The notes under the pieces: model-generated
Told to the model about the DNA's origin: nothing
Database searches by the model: none
The model's input: the letters and a program-made list of their open reading frames with translations, nothing else
Part shown: positions 8,781-16,622 of the stretch, piece after piece
Layout: the number at the start of each line of letters is the position of its first letter
Numbering within the stretch: position 1 is the stretch's first letter
Assembly: GCA_031272705.1 (NCBI GenBank)
Contig: JAISTG010000118.1
Coordinates: 1 to 35,409 of the forward strand
Length of the DNA: 35,409 nucleotides
Origin: Bacteroidales bacterium
Lineage (GTDB): Bacteria > Bacteroidota > Bacteroidia > Bacteroidales > P3
Reading direction: 5' to 3'
Position numbers and translations under genes: made by a program

Positions 8781-8864
8781 TACCCAAGACAAGACTTGAA
8801 CTTGCACGTCCCTACGGACACCACCCCCTCAAAGTGGCGTGTCTACCAATTCCACCACTTGGGC
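8781..8864 (-). tRNA. tRNA-Leu, anticodon GAG
   Basis: An 84-nt class II tRNA on the minus strand. The acceptor stem is GCCCAAG with CTTGGGT (first pair G-U). The AATTGGTAGACA D-loop is typical of tRNA-Leu. The anticodon stem is CCACT/GGTGG with loop TTGAGGG, giving anticodon GAG (8828-8830), which reads CUC and CUU. A long variable arm (GTCC...GGAC) and a T-arm GCAAG-TTCAAGT-CTTGT follow. CCA is not encoded, so it must be added after transcription. A very good promoter lies just upstream. Confidence 0.95.
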
Positions 8865-8876
8865 TTTTTGAGGGTG

Positions 8877-8907
8877 CAAAAGTACAACTTATTTTTGAAA
8901 TGGCAAA
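8877..8907 (-). promoter_or_regulatory. Promoter of tRNA-Leu (TTTG-N19-TACTTTTG)
   Basis: On the minus strand, -33 TTTG (8904-8907) and -7 TACTTTTG (8877-8884) are separated by exactly 19 bases, the ideal Bacteroidota housekeeping arrangement. The -7 ends 13 bases before the first tRNA base. Confidence 0.85.
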
Positions 8908-9017
8908 GGATTTTGCAATAAAATGATAAAAAAAATTTCCAATCCCTTCATTCACAAAAACAAAGCAACTATTCGGAAATTTATAACCACTATTCACCGT
9001 AATAACCGAAAAAGTTA

Positions 9018-9025
9018 TATCTTTG
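9018..9025 (+). promoter_or_regulatory. Promoter -7 element of the flippase gene
   Basis: TATCTTTG lies 35 bases before the flippase ATG at 9061 and fits TAnnTTTG. No clear -33 TTTG is seen. The region between it and the tRNA promoter (8908-9017) shows nothing else. Confidence 0.55.
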
Positions 9026-9060
9026 CATCGTCAAATTAATTTTTTAATACCGCATTCTGT

Positions 9061-10311
9061 ATGATTAAGAGCGTGTTACACACATTCATCACCAAGATAT
9101 TCAGCGCCGCATTCGGCTTTCTGACCATCATCATCGTCAGTCGGTTGCTCGGAGCGGAGGGAAAGGGCGAACAGGCAATGATAGTACTGAACATATACGT
9201 GCTTATGTTGCTCTTTACTCTGCTGGGAAACAGTACGTTAGTCTATCTAACACCACGTTTTAAGTTTCCATTGCTCATAATCCCGTCATTGGTGTGGATA
9301 ATGGCGTTAGGACTTGTGGCAGTGGCGATTACAATTCTCTTCCCATCGGTTCTGCCGCACTATGCAGCGGAAACAATCGGCATAGCGGTGCTGGCATCGG
9401 TAACGGAGGTCAATCAGTTCGTGTTGTTGGGGAAGGAAAAAATACGGAAAGCGAACAGAGTCAAGGTATTAAGCCCCCTAATAACCTGTCTGCTGCTTGT
9501 GATAATGTGTCTTTTCAATTCGTTGGACACGACAGCCGATTTCGTGCTGGCGTTGGGCATTTCGTATTTGTTCAGCACGGCTTACAGCGTGTTTGTACTG
9601 CGAACGGATTATGCGGAATTAACTTATAACCGACTGAAAACCATACCCAAACGAGCCTTTCGTCAAACTACCGCAACTATGTTCGCCAAAGGCACGACCA
9701 AACAGTGCGGCACGATTATCCAAACGTTGAATTATCGTATCCTTTTCTATTTTTTGGCGGCTTATTTCGGCGAAAAATTGGTCGGAATCTACTCTAATGC
9801 AGTCAGTTTGAGCGAAGCGGTGATGCTTTTCGGCTCTTCGTTGGCGTTGGTTCAGTATTCACGGCTCTCAAATCTCAACAGAACGGACGGAGAGGCGGTT
9901 TTAATGAAACGTATCACGCTGAAAATGACAGCAATAAACGCATTCTATACGGTACTTGCGCTGTTGGTTTTGTGTATAATGCCGAAGGGAGTCTATGTAT
10001 GGTTGCTTGGTGCTGACTTTGAGAGTGTTAGATACATCATTCGGTTGATGGCGTTCGGTATCCTCTGCATCAGTTGCAGCAGTAACTTCACTCAGTATTT
10101 CGCATCGCGGGGAAATTTCACCATATCCGCTTTTGCATCGCTCGCAGGATTGCTTATAACGCTGGTTTTCGGCGTGTTACTTGTGCCGAAATACGGTATC
10201 AACGGGGCAGCCGTAACTTCCGTCGTATCGTTCGCAGTAACGGCTTTGACGGAAGGTGGATTCTTTGTACGATGGACAAGAAAAGATACTGGGACACAAG
10301 AAGTTAATTAG
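9061..10311 (+). CDS. Lipid-linked polysaccharide flippase (Wzx/MATE-like)
   Basis: A 416-aa inner-membrane protein made almost entirely of hydrophobic spans (roughly 12). It starts with the VLHTFITKIFSAAFGFLTIIIVSRLLG stretch typical of the polysaccharide-transporter branch of the MOP superfamily (family-characteristic VSRLLGAEGKGEQA at about 26-39). Such proteins flip undecaprenyl-linked oligosaccharides across the membrane for O-antigen or capsule assembly. It stands alone between tRNA-Leu and the convergent LD-carboxypeptidase, outside any obvious polysaccharide cluster. Glycosyltransferases elsewhere in the window could supply its substrate, but that is inference. MurJ-like lipid II flippases are less likely at this length. 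Confidence 0.85.
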   Translation: MIKSVLHTFITKIFSAAFGFLTIIIVSRLLGAEGKGEQAMIVLNIYVLMLLFTLLGNSTLVYLTPRFKFPLLIIPSLVWIMALGLVAVAITILFPSVLPHYAAETIGIAVLASVTEVNQFVLLGKEKIRKANRVKVLSPLITCLLLVIMCLFNSLDTTADFVLALGISYLFSTAYSVFVLRTDYAELTYNRLKTIPKRAFRQTTATMFAKGTTKQCGTIIQTLNYRILFYFLAAYFGEKLVGIYSNAVSLSEAVMLFGSSLALVQYSRLSNLNRTDGEAVLMKRITLKMTAINAFYTVLALLVLCIMPKGVYVWLLGADFESVRYIIRLMAFGILCISCSSNFTQYFASRGNFTISAFASLAGLLITLVFGVLLVPKYGINGAAVTSVVSFAVTALTEGGFFVRWTRKDTGTQEVN

Positions 10312-10319
10312 TCATATCG

Positions 10320-11240
10320 TCATTTCATCTGGTCAAAACGACAACCCGTCGCACCGACTGCAAGTTTCGTCCTCGCTCCATGCACAAACGCATGATTCAT
10401 CTCCCCAATGTGACCAAACGGAAACCCGAAACAAACGGGGTAACTATACTCATTAACAGCCTCATAGATGATTTCATTGATACCTTTGCCCCATCCGATT
10501 TCGTTGTCCCGCATATCGCTGAAGGCACCCACGACAAGAGCGGACAGATTGCTCAATTTACCCGCACGTTTCAGCGCCATCATCATACGGTCGGCGTGAT
10601 ATAAATACTCATCAACATCCTCTATTACAAGGATTTTGCCATCCGTTTCGCCGAATGAACAAGAGGAAAGAAGGGAATAAAGAACCGATAAATTACCTCC
10701 AACTACCTCTGCATCAGCCTCTCCAAGCCGGTTATAAGGATGCGTCCCCCATGCAATAGGTTGAAAATCGCCAAAAAGACATTGACGTAAAGTTTCAACC
10801 GACGGAGCATTTAACGCAGTGGTTTCCAAAACGTTAATAGCCATTGTAGCATGTATCGCAGCAACATCACACCTGAAAAAACTGTCGGCAAGAAAAACCG
10901 TAACATCACTATAACCTACCAACCACTTTGGACGTTTCAAAAAAGCGGTTCGGTCAATCAAATCAACAACCCGAACAGAGCCGTAGCCACCTCTCGCAAA
11001 GAACACAGCCTTAACATCTTCCGCATCAAGCATCGCTTGTAAGTCCGCAGCCCTTTCGGCATCCGTGGCGGCTAATTGATATTCGGTTGCGGTACCTATG
11101 GTTTTGCCTGTAACCACTTCTAATCCAAACGATTGAAGTATCCGTTTGAACGGCTCTACTTCGGCATTTGAAATTTTGCGTGCCGAACTCACAATAGCCA
11201 CTCGGTCATTTGGTTGGAGAAAATTTGGTAATGTTGCCAT
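10320..11240 (-). CDS. LD-carboxypeptidase, peptidase family S66
   Basis: Predicted cytoplasmic serine peptidase that trims the terminal D-alanine from murein tetrapeptides during peptidoglycan recycling, or a related S66 enzyme of the MccF branch. The 306-aa length is typical. Conserved parts are FARGGYGSVR (81-90), the nucleophile in VGYSDVT (Ser111), Glu207 in VIEDVDEY and His277 in GHIGEMN, which together give the S66 Ser-Glu-His triad. No signal peptide is visible. It converges on the flippase (8-base gap) and diverges from HU-like gene 1. Its promoter -7 element is at 11264-11271. The absence of microcin-type neighbours favours LdcA over MccF. Confidence 0.92.
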   Translation of the reverse strand: MATLPNFLQPNDRVAIVSSARKISNAEVEPFKRILQSFGLEVVTGKTIGTATEYQLAATDAERAADLQAMLDAEDVKAVFFARGGYGSVRVVDLIDRTAFLKRPKWLVGYSDVTVFLADSFFRCDVAAIHATMAINVLETTALNAPSVETLRQCLFGDFQPIAWGTHPYNRLGEADAEVVGGNLSVLYSLLSSCSFGETDGKILVIEDVDEYLYHADRMMMALKRAGKLSNLSALVVGAFSDMRDNEIGWGKGINEIIYEAVNEYSYPVCFGFPFGHIGEMNHAFVHGARTKLAVGATGCRFDQMK

Positions 11241-11263
11241 ATTTTTTGAATTTGGTGCGGCAA

Positions 11264-11271
11264 AAGTACAA
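11264..11271 (-). promoter_or_regulatory. Promoter -7 element of LD-carboxypeptidase
   Basis: TACTTTTG on the minus strand (plus-strand CAAAAGTA), about 23 bases upstream of the ATG, fits TAnnTTTG. A TTG lies upstream with shorter than normal spacing. The 24-bp palindrome at 11288-11311 begins just upstream and would overlap the -33 zone, so it could be an operator. Confidence 0.55.
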
Positions 11272-11287
11272 AAAAATTTCGCAACCG

Positions 11288-11311
11288 CACACCTTATATA
11301 TATAAGGTGTG
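11288..11311. promoter_or_regulatory. 24-bp perfect palindrome, possible operator
   Basis: The arm CACACCTTATAT is followed directly by its exact complement ATATAAGGTGTG, with no loop. It lies in the ldcA/HU-1 divergent gap, 16 bases beyond the ldcA -7 element and 37 bases before the first clear unit of array G. There is no T run, so a simple terminator is unlikely. A dimer-binding operator or a cruciform-forming site is possible. Confidence 0.5.
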
Positions 11312-11347
11312 GTTCCGGAAAATTTTTAGCGGCTTTCGTTGGAATTT

Positions 11348-11536
11348 TTGCTGCAAATAATTTTCTGGTTGCTGCAAATAATTTTTTTTTTGCTGCAAAT
11401 AATTTTCTGGTTGCTGCAAATATTTTTCTGGTTGCTGCAAATAATTTTCTGGTTGCTGCAAATATTTTTCTGGTTGCTGCAAATAATTTTCTGGTTGCTG
11501 CAAATAATTTTTCAAGTGCTGCAACCGGTGAAATAA
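11348..11536. repeat. Array G: nine 21-bp tandem repeats upstream of HU-like gene 1
   Basis: Nine head-to-tail units start at 11348, 11369, 11390, 11411, 11432, 11453, 11474, 11495 and 11516, exactly 21 bp apart. A unit reads TTGCTGCAA followed by ATAATTTTCTGG. It holds two small palindromes, TTGC-T-GCAA and AAAT-A-ATTT. Units differ by only one or a few bases (ATATTTTT for ATAATTTT, for example); the last is degenerate. The 403-base gap 11241-11643 also holds the ldcA promoter, the palindrome at 11288-11311 and the HU-1 promoter at 11570-11598. Because 21 is a multiple of 3, reading frames stay open across the array, but these are not genes. Confidence 0.95.
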
Positions 11537-11569
11537 ATATCGGTTTTGATATTTTTTTTTATGAATATG

Positions 11570-11598
11570 TTGCAATTAAAAGATTTTTTGTATCTTTG
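11570..11598 (+). promoter_or_regulatory. Promoter of HU-like gene 1
   Basis: -7 TATCTTTG (11591-11598) is preceded by TTG (11570-11572) with 18 bases between, near the Bacteroidota optimum. It starts 34 bases downstream of the last array G unit and would give a 5' leader of about 40 bases before the ATG at 11644. The position also shows that the real gene starts at 11644, not in the upstream open frame. Confidence 0.7.
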
Positions 11599-11643
11599 CA
11601 ACCTGAAATTAACATATTATTAACCCCAAAAAACAAATTAACT

Positions 11644-12165
11644 ATGGCATTTGAATATATAAAAGTTCAAAAGAACATGTATCTTGCAGGAGTTTATGTA
11701 ATGAAGTTTCTGGCTAGAATTTTCCGTTCGGGAACCATTGAACCGGAAGTAGTTACCAAAGAAATTGCTCAAAGCACCGGTATATCGGAAGGCGTAATCC
11801 TTGCGGTGTTGAAAGAGGTTGAAATAAAGGTTGGACAAGCCCTCGAAAACGGTCAGGCAGTTAAATTTCCGTCTCTTGGAATGTTTGTACCGACTTTTGA
11901 TGCCGACGCAAAAAGTAGTCTGTCTCAGGTAAATACAACCACGATTCACAACTACCGTGTGCGTTTCGTGCCAAGTAAATACTTGAAAAACGTCGCCAAA
12001 AACACGCATGCGAAAGAAGCAAGCATGGATATATCGGGCTTGCAGCCGGGAAGCAAAAATTTAACGGAGGAAGAGTACAATTTACTTATGAAGTTGCGCG
12101 GACAGGAAGAAGAATTGGAAATCCGAGAGGAAGGAACAGTAAATTTTTCTGAGGAAAGCGTGTAA
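11644..12165 (+). CDS. HU-like DNA-binding protein 1 (Bacteroidota HU-HIG type)
   Basis: A 173-aa protein of the HU/IHF superfamily branch that is expanded in Bacteroidota. The core runs from helix EVVTKEIAQSTGISEGVILAVL (about 35-56) through LENGQAVKFPSLGMFVP (67-83) to NYRVRFVPSKYLKN (103-116). A C-terminal extension starts at ISGLQPGS (130-137) and ends in an acidic, Glu-rich tail. Expected role: dimeric, DNA-bending nucleoid or regulatory protein. The ATG at 11644 is chosen because the promoter (11570-11598) and array G lie in the open frame upstream, and that frame overlaps ldcA. The stop overlaps the cutC start (TAATG). It is clearly related to HU-like protein 2 (21289-21714), which also has a 21-bp array directly upstream. 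Confidence 0.88.
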   Translation: MAFEYIKVQKNMYLAGVYVMKFLARIFRSGTIEPEVVTKEIAQSTGISEGVILAVLKEVEIKVGQALENGQAVKFPSLGMFVPTFDADAKSSLSQVNTTTIHNYRVRFVPSKYLKNVAKNTHAKEASMDISGLQPGSKNLTEEEYNLLMKLRGQEEELEIREEGTVNFSEESV

Positions 12166-12854
12166 TGAATGCGGAAAATATCACGCTGGAACTCTGTTGT
12201 GATAATCTGTATTCGGTTGAGGTTGCGTGCGATACACGTTTGGATAGGATAGAACTTTGTGCTGCCCTGTCGGAGGGCGGATTGACTCCGTCGTATGGTC
12301 TGGTGGCTGCTGCGAAACGATTTCCCGGCGAAATAATGGCTATGATACGTCCTCGCAAAGGTGATTTTGTTTATACGGATGCCGAATTTGACGCAATGAA
12401 AACGGATATACGTATTATGAAATCGCTTGATATTGAAGGCTTTGTACTTGGTATCCTGACGCCTTCGGGCAGTGTTGATGTGAAACGTACGAAGGAGTTG
12501 GTTGAATTGGCGAAACCGTTCAACGTTTGCTTCCATAGAGCCATTGACGAGACAAAGTATCTCATTGAATCTGTGGAAGATGTGATTAGTTGCGGATGTT
12601 GTCGGATTTTAACTTCGGGTGGCTGCAATTCGGCGCCGGAAGGGGTGCAAAATCTTCGGTTAATGATGCAACAATCGGCGGGACGGATTGAAATAATGGC
12701 GGGTAGTGGTGTATCGCATCGTACTGTTGGTGAGATATTTGCGGGTAGCGGCGTAACGAATTATCATTTCTCCGCCTCAAAGCGAAAATACGATATTACC
12801 GACGCCGATAAGGACGAAGTATTGGCGATACGTAATGCACTGAAAACATTATAG
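12165..12854 (+). CDS. cutC: CutC family protein
   Basis: A 229-aa TIM-barrel protein of the CutC family, named for copper homeostasis in E. coli although its direct biochemical activity is unsettled. Conserved segments are ELCCDNLYSVEVA near the N-terminus, RIELCAALSEGGLTPSYG (about 28-45), MIRPRKGDFVYT (about 60-71), CFHRAIDE (about 122-129), RILTSGGCNSAPEG (about 145-158) and MAGSGVS (about 177-183). Its ATG overlaps the HU-like stop by one base (TAATG), so translation is likely coupled. Its end overlaps the convergent yggS-like gene by 6 bases. The pairing with an HU-like gene has no obvious metabolic reason. Confidence 0.92.
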   Translation: MNAENITLELCCDNLYSVEVACDTRLDRIELCAALSEGGLTPSYGLVAAAKRFPGEIMAMIRPRKGDFVYTDAEFDAMKTDIRIMKSLDIEGFVLGILTPSGSVDVKRTKELVELAKPFNVCFHRAIDETKYLIESVEDVISCGCCRILTSGGCNSAPEGVQNLRLMMQQSAGRIEIMAGSGVSHRTVGEIFAGSGVTNYHFSASKRKYDITDADKDEVLAIRNALKTL

Positions 12855-13520
12855 ATACGTCCGAGAACCGAATATCGTGCTGCCGATACGGATTATGGTG
12901 CTGCCCTCTTCGACGGCAATGCAATAATCATCGGACATACCCATTGAAATTTCGCAAAATGCCTCATTATCAGCAAAAAACCGCTGTTTGAATTCTCTAA
13001 ACGTTGCAGCAAGGGCGGCAAACTCCTTGCGGGTCAGCGATTTGTCTTCGGTTATTGAGCCGATGCCCATAACTCCGCAGAGTTGTACGTTCGGTAACTC
13101 CCGAATCGCCTCCGATGCAAGCAGAGTACGGGCTTCCGATACCTCCATCCCGTATTTCGTTTCCTCGTTGGAGAGCCTTATTTGCAGCAAACAGTCTATT
13201 TTTCGGTGGTTTTTGGTCGCCTCCTTATTGATTTCGGTGAGCAGGTTCGGGCTATCAACGCTATGAATCACGGATACGAAGGGCGCAATGTACTTCACCT
13301 TGTTGCGTTGCAAGTGTCCAATGAAATGCCAGCGGATGTCGGCAGGAAGAAGGGCGTGTTTGTCCCTCATTTCCAACGCTTTGTTCTCTCCGAAAAGCCT
13401 TTGACCCGAATTATATGCGGCAAGTATGTCGCTGATTGGTTTGGTCTTTGAAACGGCTACGAGTTTTACTCCGTTGGGTAGGGTTTTTGTTATTCTGTCT
13501 ATTCGTTCGGCTATTGTCAT
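12849..13520 (-). CDS. YggS/PROSC family pyridoxal-phosphate homeostasis protein
   Basis: A 223-aa fold-type III PLP-binding protein thought to buffer or deliver pyridoxal 5'-phosphate; it has no known catalytic activity. The PLP lysine is expected at Lys25 in LVAVSKTKP. Further family signatures are GENKALEM (about 39-46), WHFIGHLQRNK (about 63-73), IHSVDS (about 84-89) and the C-terminal SMGMSDDYCIAVEEGSTIIRIGSTIFG (about 190-216). Family members are usually 220-235 aa, so it is complete. It lies 9 bases after the M23 peptidase gene in a minus-strand operon and converges with cutC, overlapping by 6 bases. Confidence 0.93.
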   Translation of the reverse strand: MTIAERIDRITKTLPNGVKLVAVSKTKPISDILAAYNSGQRLFGENKALEMRDKHALLPADIRWHFIGHLQRNKVKYIAPFVSVIHSVDSPNLLTEINKEATKNHRKIDCLLQIRLSNEETKYGMEVSEARTLLASEAIRELPNVQLCGVMGIGSITEDKSLTRKEFAALAATFREFKQRFFADNEAFCEISMGMSDDYCIAVEEGSTIIRIGSTIFGSRTYL

Positions 13521-13529
13521 GGCTGAAAT

Positions 13530-15236
13530 CTATTTGATGATTGTGTATTCCTTTGTGGTGATGTTTCCTGTGCGGTCAGCGACTTCGATTTTCAACGTAT
13601 TTCTACCTTCAACGAGTGTTACGGGGTCGGCAATGTGCATTTCGTTAAGGTCAAGCGTTACGGCGGATCGTTTGCCGTCATATTCCAAAAGTATCCACCT
13701 TCCGTTGAGGTAAGCATTATACGAAGCGATACCCGAAAGGTCGTCATTTATAGTGAGTTGCAGTGCGGTAACATCGGGCGACAGTCGAGCGTTATCTTTG
13801 AAGTTTCGAGGCTTTACCGAAGGTGCTACGGTATCCACCGCCAACGAAAAAGTTCCAAAGAAGGATGAGTTCGTTGATATGTGGTTTCCGTCCACTTTTC
13901 CCCCCAAAGACGCTCCGTTTCTGAGGATTACGGCTTTGCTTCTCAGGTATTGAGGTATGGGATTGAGATTCAATCGGACTGTTATGTCCTTATGCAGCGG
14001 TATAAGTTCGCTTTGGGGTATATAATACTTTGATTGTCTGTTTGTTTCGTTGATTTGACTTTGGTCATTGGGGCTTTCGTTTATGGTTACATCGGCATAC
14101 AGCGCCCCCTTTGGAATAGTTATCGTGCTGTTGTCGGCAAAGGTGTAAATGTTTTCCGTTTCGCAGTTGAACGACAGGACGTTATGGTCGGTTTCTTTCG
14201 GCAATGGCTGATGGAAATGGGCGTCAAGGAAAAATATATAGTCGTTTTTGTTGCCTGAAAAGTCTGTCAGTACGATTCTTACGGTGTAAAGTTGCGGCGA
14301 ATTATCTTTCAGCACTCCCCCATCGTGATAAAAGACCGATGGAAAGTGATTATGCTTTAACTGCTTGGTCATAAGCATAGTACGACTCTTGGTTATGTAC
14401 AGTTCGTAGTCGATAAGGGCGTTCACATAGGTCGTTTGGTCAAAAGCGAACTTGCGTATATTGCAGGCATACAACAATTTGTCATTTACAAACACCTCCG
14501 TAGAATACACGCCGTTGCGAGCCGTAGAACCGTTTGACCTGTCGTAAGCCTCAATGCAGAAATAAAATTCCTCACCGCTCGCAGTAATCGTGTCAAAAGG
14601 TTTATTTACAGCAACATAGTCATCACCCTTTACCATAACTGCCGCAAAGTACGGAGCGGAAGTATCTTCTATCGGAAGGGCAAAAAGTAACGGATTGATG
14701 GTTTGTTGATTAGCCGTATTCCTTATTTCATAGTGCAAATGGGGTCCTGCCGAGCCTCCGCTGTTACCCGTATATGCTATTGTTGCTCCTTTTTGTACCT
14801 GAATTTGATTGGCATTCAGCGAGATGTCAAGTTCATACCGATGATTTTTATACTGATATTCTTTAAGGTATTCCTCAATCTGCGGTGCGTATCGCTCAAG
14901 ATGCATATATACAGTGGTGTATCCGTTTGGATGAGTGATGTATAGGTTTTTCCCACCGCCGTAAATCTGCACCTTAATCCTCGATACGTATCCGTCAGCG
15001 GGGGAATAAACGGGATAACCCGTCTTTTCGTTGGTACGAATGTCCTGTCCGGAATGAAAATGCCCCGAACGGATTTCCGCAAAGTTGCCGGAAGCGTACA
15101 AAGGTATGTCTAAAGGGGAAGAAAAGTAGGTTTGGGGATAATTTTGTGCCTTTATGCCGCCACAAAGCCACAAAATGCAGACAGAATACAGGAAAACGCT
15201 TAATTTAACGTGTAACACATTATAACGAATGACCAT
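13530..15236 (-). CDS. Secreted M23 family metallopeptidase
   Basis: A 568-aa protein with an N-terminal signal peptide (hydrophobic stretch 11-27, likely cleaved near residue 30). An M23/LytM-like zinc peptidase domain follows: SGHFHSGQDI (His61 and Asp65 as metal ligands) and GPHLHYE (His166-His168). The roughly 370 C-terminal residues look beta-rich, with Ig-like features such as a DDLSGIASYNAYLNG segment and a TLKIEVADRTGN ending. Expected to cut peptide cross-links of peptidoglycan in the periplasm. The start at 15236 lies inside the end of the hydrolase gene (37-base overlap), which suggests coupling. A slightly later start is possible because the valines at residues 2 and 7 could mark alternative GTG codons. 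Confidence 0.88.
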   Translation of the reverse strand: MVIRYNVLHVKLSVFLYSVCILWLCGGIKAQNYPQTYFSSPLDIPLYASGNFAEIRSGHFHSGQDIRTNEKTGYPVYSPADGYVSRIKVQIYGGGKNLYITHPNGYTTVYMHLERYAPQIEEYLKEYQYKNHRYELDISLNANQIQVQKGATIAYTGNSGGSAGPHLHYEIRNTANQQTINPLLFALPIEDTSAPYFAAVMVKGDDYVAVNKPFDTITASGEEFYFCIEAYDRSNGSTARNGVYSTEVFVNDKLLYACNIRKFAFDQTTYVNALIDYELYITKSRTMLMTKQLKHNHFPSVFYHDGGVLKDNSPQLYTVRIVLTDFSGNKNDYIFFLDAHFHQPLPKETDHNVLSFNCETENIYTFADNSTITIPKGALYADVTINESPNDQSQINETNRQSKYYIPQSELIPLHKDITVRLNLNPIPQYLRSKAVILRNGASLGGKVDGNHISTNSSFFGTFSLAVDTVAPSVKPRNFKDNARLSPDVTALQLTINDDLSGIASYNAYLNGRWILLEYDGKRSAVTLDLNEMHIADPVTLVEGRNTLKIEVADRTGNITTKEYTIIK

Positions 15237-16021
15237 AATCGCTTCCTTACAACCTCTCTCAATTCTACGTGAGCCATGTGTCCGACATCGTGAAGCAACA
15301 AAACCTCCGAGTGAGCGGGCAACATAGCCTGTGCAAATGCCAATTCAACGGGTATTCTTGTGTCCTGCTTGCCCAGAATGAAGAGAACAGGATAAGTACT
15401 TTCGGAAAGGACATTTATCTTTGATGTTCTGTGAGCCATACCAAGTTCAGCGGCTATGATGGATTCGGGACTGGTTTTGAGGGCTGCTTCCTTTAAGATT
15501 TCAATATCGGCGTGCATTGCCTTCTTATTATATTCCGAAAACAGGTTAGGAATAAAGGAAACTACAAAACTTGCCTTATTATTACGTATTGCTTCATTTA
15601 CACGATAGCGATTCTGTTTTTCATCTTCTCTGTCGGGCAAAGAGTGAGAATGAAGCAGGCAAAGACCCTTCATATACTCAGGATACTTCTGTGCAAATGC
15701 AAGTGCAATGTATCCACCCATTGAATGACCGACAATAACACAATTCTTTACTCCGGCATTATCTAAAACCGTCTTAACCATATCCGCCTGTAACTCCATG
15801 GAATGCTCTTCGGCTACGCAATTACTTTCTCCGTGACCAAGCAAATCAATAGTTATAACACGGATCTTTCGCATATAATCCACCACATAGTAATGCCATA
15901 TATCCAAATCGTTCATAAATCCATGCAAAAGGACGATGGTAAAACCGCAATCCTTATCGCCTTCATCCTGATAGTTTATTAACTTATTTTTAAATATAAC
16001 TTGATTGTGTAACATAATCAT
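15200..16021 (-). CDS. Alpha/beta hydrolase
   Basis: A 273-aa alpha/beta-hydrolase-fold enzyme. Seen: oxyanion-hole motif LLHGFMND (31-38), DLLGHGES (59-66), nucleophile elbow VGHSMGGY (97-104, Ser100), acid candidate in GKQDTRIP (about 217-224) and catalytic His in DVGHMAHVE (about 243-251). The substrate cannot be inferred; esterase, lipase-like or C-C hydrolase roles are all open. It is the first gene of a minus-strand operon with the M23 peptidase (37-base overlap) and YggS. A TTTG-N20-TAATTTTG promoter sits 31-62 bases upstream. No signal peptide is visible, so it is probably cytoplasmic. Confidence 0.9.
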   Translation of the reverse strand: MIMLHNQVIFKNKLINYQDEGDKDCGFTIVLLHGFMNDLDIWHYYVVDYMRKIRVITIDLLGHGESNCVAEEHSMELQADMVKTVLDNAGVKNCVIVGHSMGGYIALAFAQKYPEYMKGLCLLHSHSLPDREDEKQNRYRVNEAIRNNKASFVVSFIPNLFSEYNKKAMHADIEILKEAALKTSPESIIAAELGMAHRTSKINVLSESTYPVLFILGKQDTRIPVELAFAQAMLPAHSEVLLLHDVGHMAHVELREVVRKRLWSFVIMCYTLN

Positions 16022-16051
16022 TCAATATTTTTTTACTGTAATTTGAGGCGA

Positions 16052-16083
16052 CAAAATTACAACTTTTGACCCAATAAACCAAA
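16052..16083 (-). promoter_or_regulatory. Promoter of the hydrolase-M23-yggS operon
   Basis: On the minus strand, -33 TTTG (16080-16083) and -7 TAATTTTG (16052-16059) are 20 bases apart. This is one base more than the ideal Bacteroidota spacing. It lies just beyond the 3' end of the bcp gene. Confidence 0.65.
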
Positions 16084-16101
16084 TAATAATTCATTTTTTT
16101 T

Positions 16102-16563
16102 CTAAAAATTATTCATTATTTGCTCACCATGGCTTGCTGTTTTGATGTCTCGCTGTTGATATATTCGTGTTATAATTCCCTGTTCATCAATAATAAAAGT
16201 CGTTCTTAAAGTTCCCATATATTTTTTCCCGTACATAGATTTTTCTGTCCAAACTCCAAACTGTTCAACTAACGTTTTATCGGTATCAGCAATCAAATTA
16301 AAGGGTAATTGCTGCTTTTCAATGAATTTTTTGTGCGATTTAACATCATCAACGCTCACTCCAACCACCTCATAACCCTGTTTGCAAAATTCGGAATAGT
16401 TATCCCGCAAACTGCAAGCCTCTGCCGTACAACCAGATGTATTATCCTTCGGATAGAAATAAAGTACTAATTTTTTACCTCTGTAATCTGATGCTTTTAT
16501 TACTTCATTATCTTGGTTAATTCCCAGTATTTCAGGAATTTTATCCCCTATTTTAAGTGCCAT
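16102..16563 (-). CDS. bcp: Bcp/PrxQ-type thiol peroxidase
   Basis: A 153-aa atypical 2-Cys peroxiredoxin that reduces peroxides with electrons from thioredoxin, in the cytoplasm. The peroxidatic cysteine is Cys45 and the resolving cysteine is Cys50 in NTSGCTAEACSLRD (41-54), the usual five-residue spacing of this branch. FYPKD (36-40), VGVSVDDVKSHKKF and a C-terminal GTLRTTFIIDEQGII follow the family pattern. Full length. Promoter -7 TATCTTTG (16595-16602) lies upstream. The gap to the divergent lptF/G-like gene contains array D. Confidence 0.95.
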   Translation of the reverse strand: MALKIGDKIPEILGINQDNEVIKASDYRGKKLVLYFYPKDNTSGCTAEACSLRDNYSEFCKQGYEVVGVSVDDVKSHKKFIEKQQLPFNLIADTDKTLVEQFGVWTEKSMYGKKYMGTLRTTFIIDEQGIITRIYQQRDIKTASHGEQIMNNF

Positions 16564-16594
16564 AATGCTGTTTTATTTTATTATTATGCGGTTG

Positions 16595-16602
16595 CAAAGA
16601 TA
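16595..16602 (-). promoter_or_regulatory. Promoter -7 element of bcp
   Basis: TATCTTTG on the minus strand, 31 bases upstream of the bcp ATG, fits TAnnTTTG. No good -33 is seen; its position would fall at the edge of array D (first unit at 16623). Confidence 0.6.
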
Positions 16603-16622
16603 CATTTTTTTTGTTTAATTTA

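Noticed and set aside
11294-11575. Minus-strand frame across array G with repeating glutamine- and tyrosine-rich heptads
   Set aside because: Same artefact of a repeat divisible by three; no promoter or conserved domain.
11146-11643. N-terminal extension of HU-like protein 1 through array G (repeating LVAANNF heptad)
   Set aside because: A 21-bp repeat keeps any open frame open. The extension contains the HU promoter, overlaps ldcA on the other strand, and does not resemble the family.
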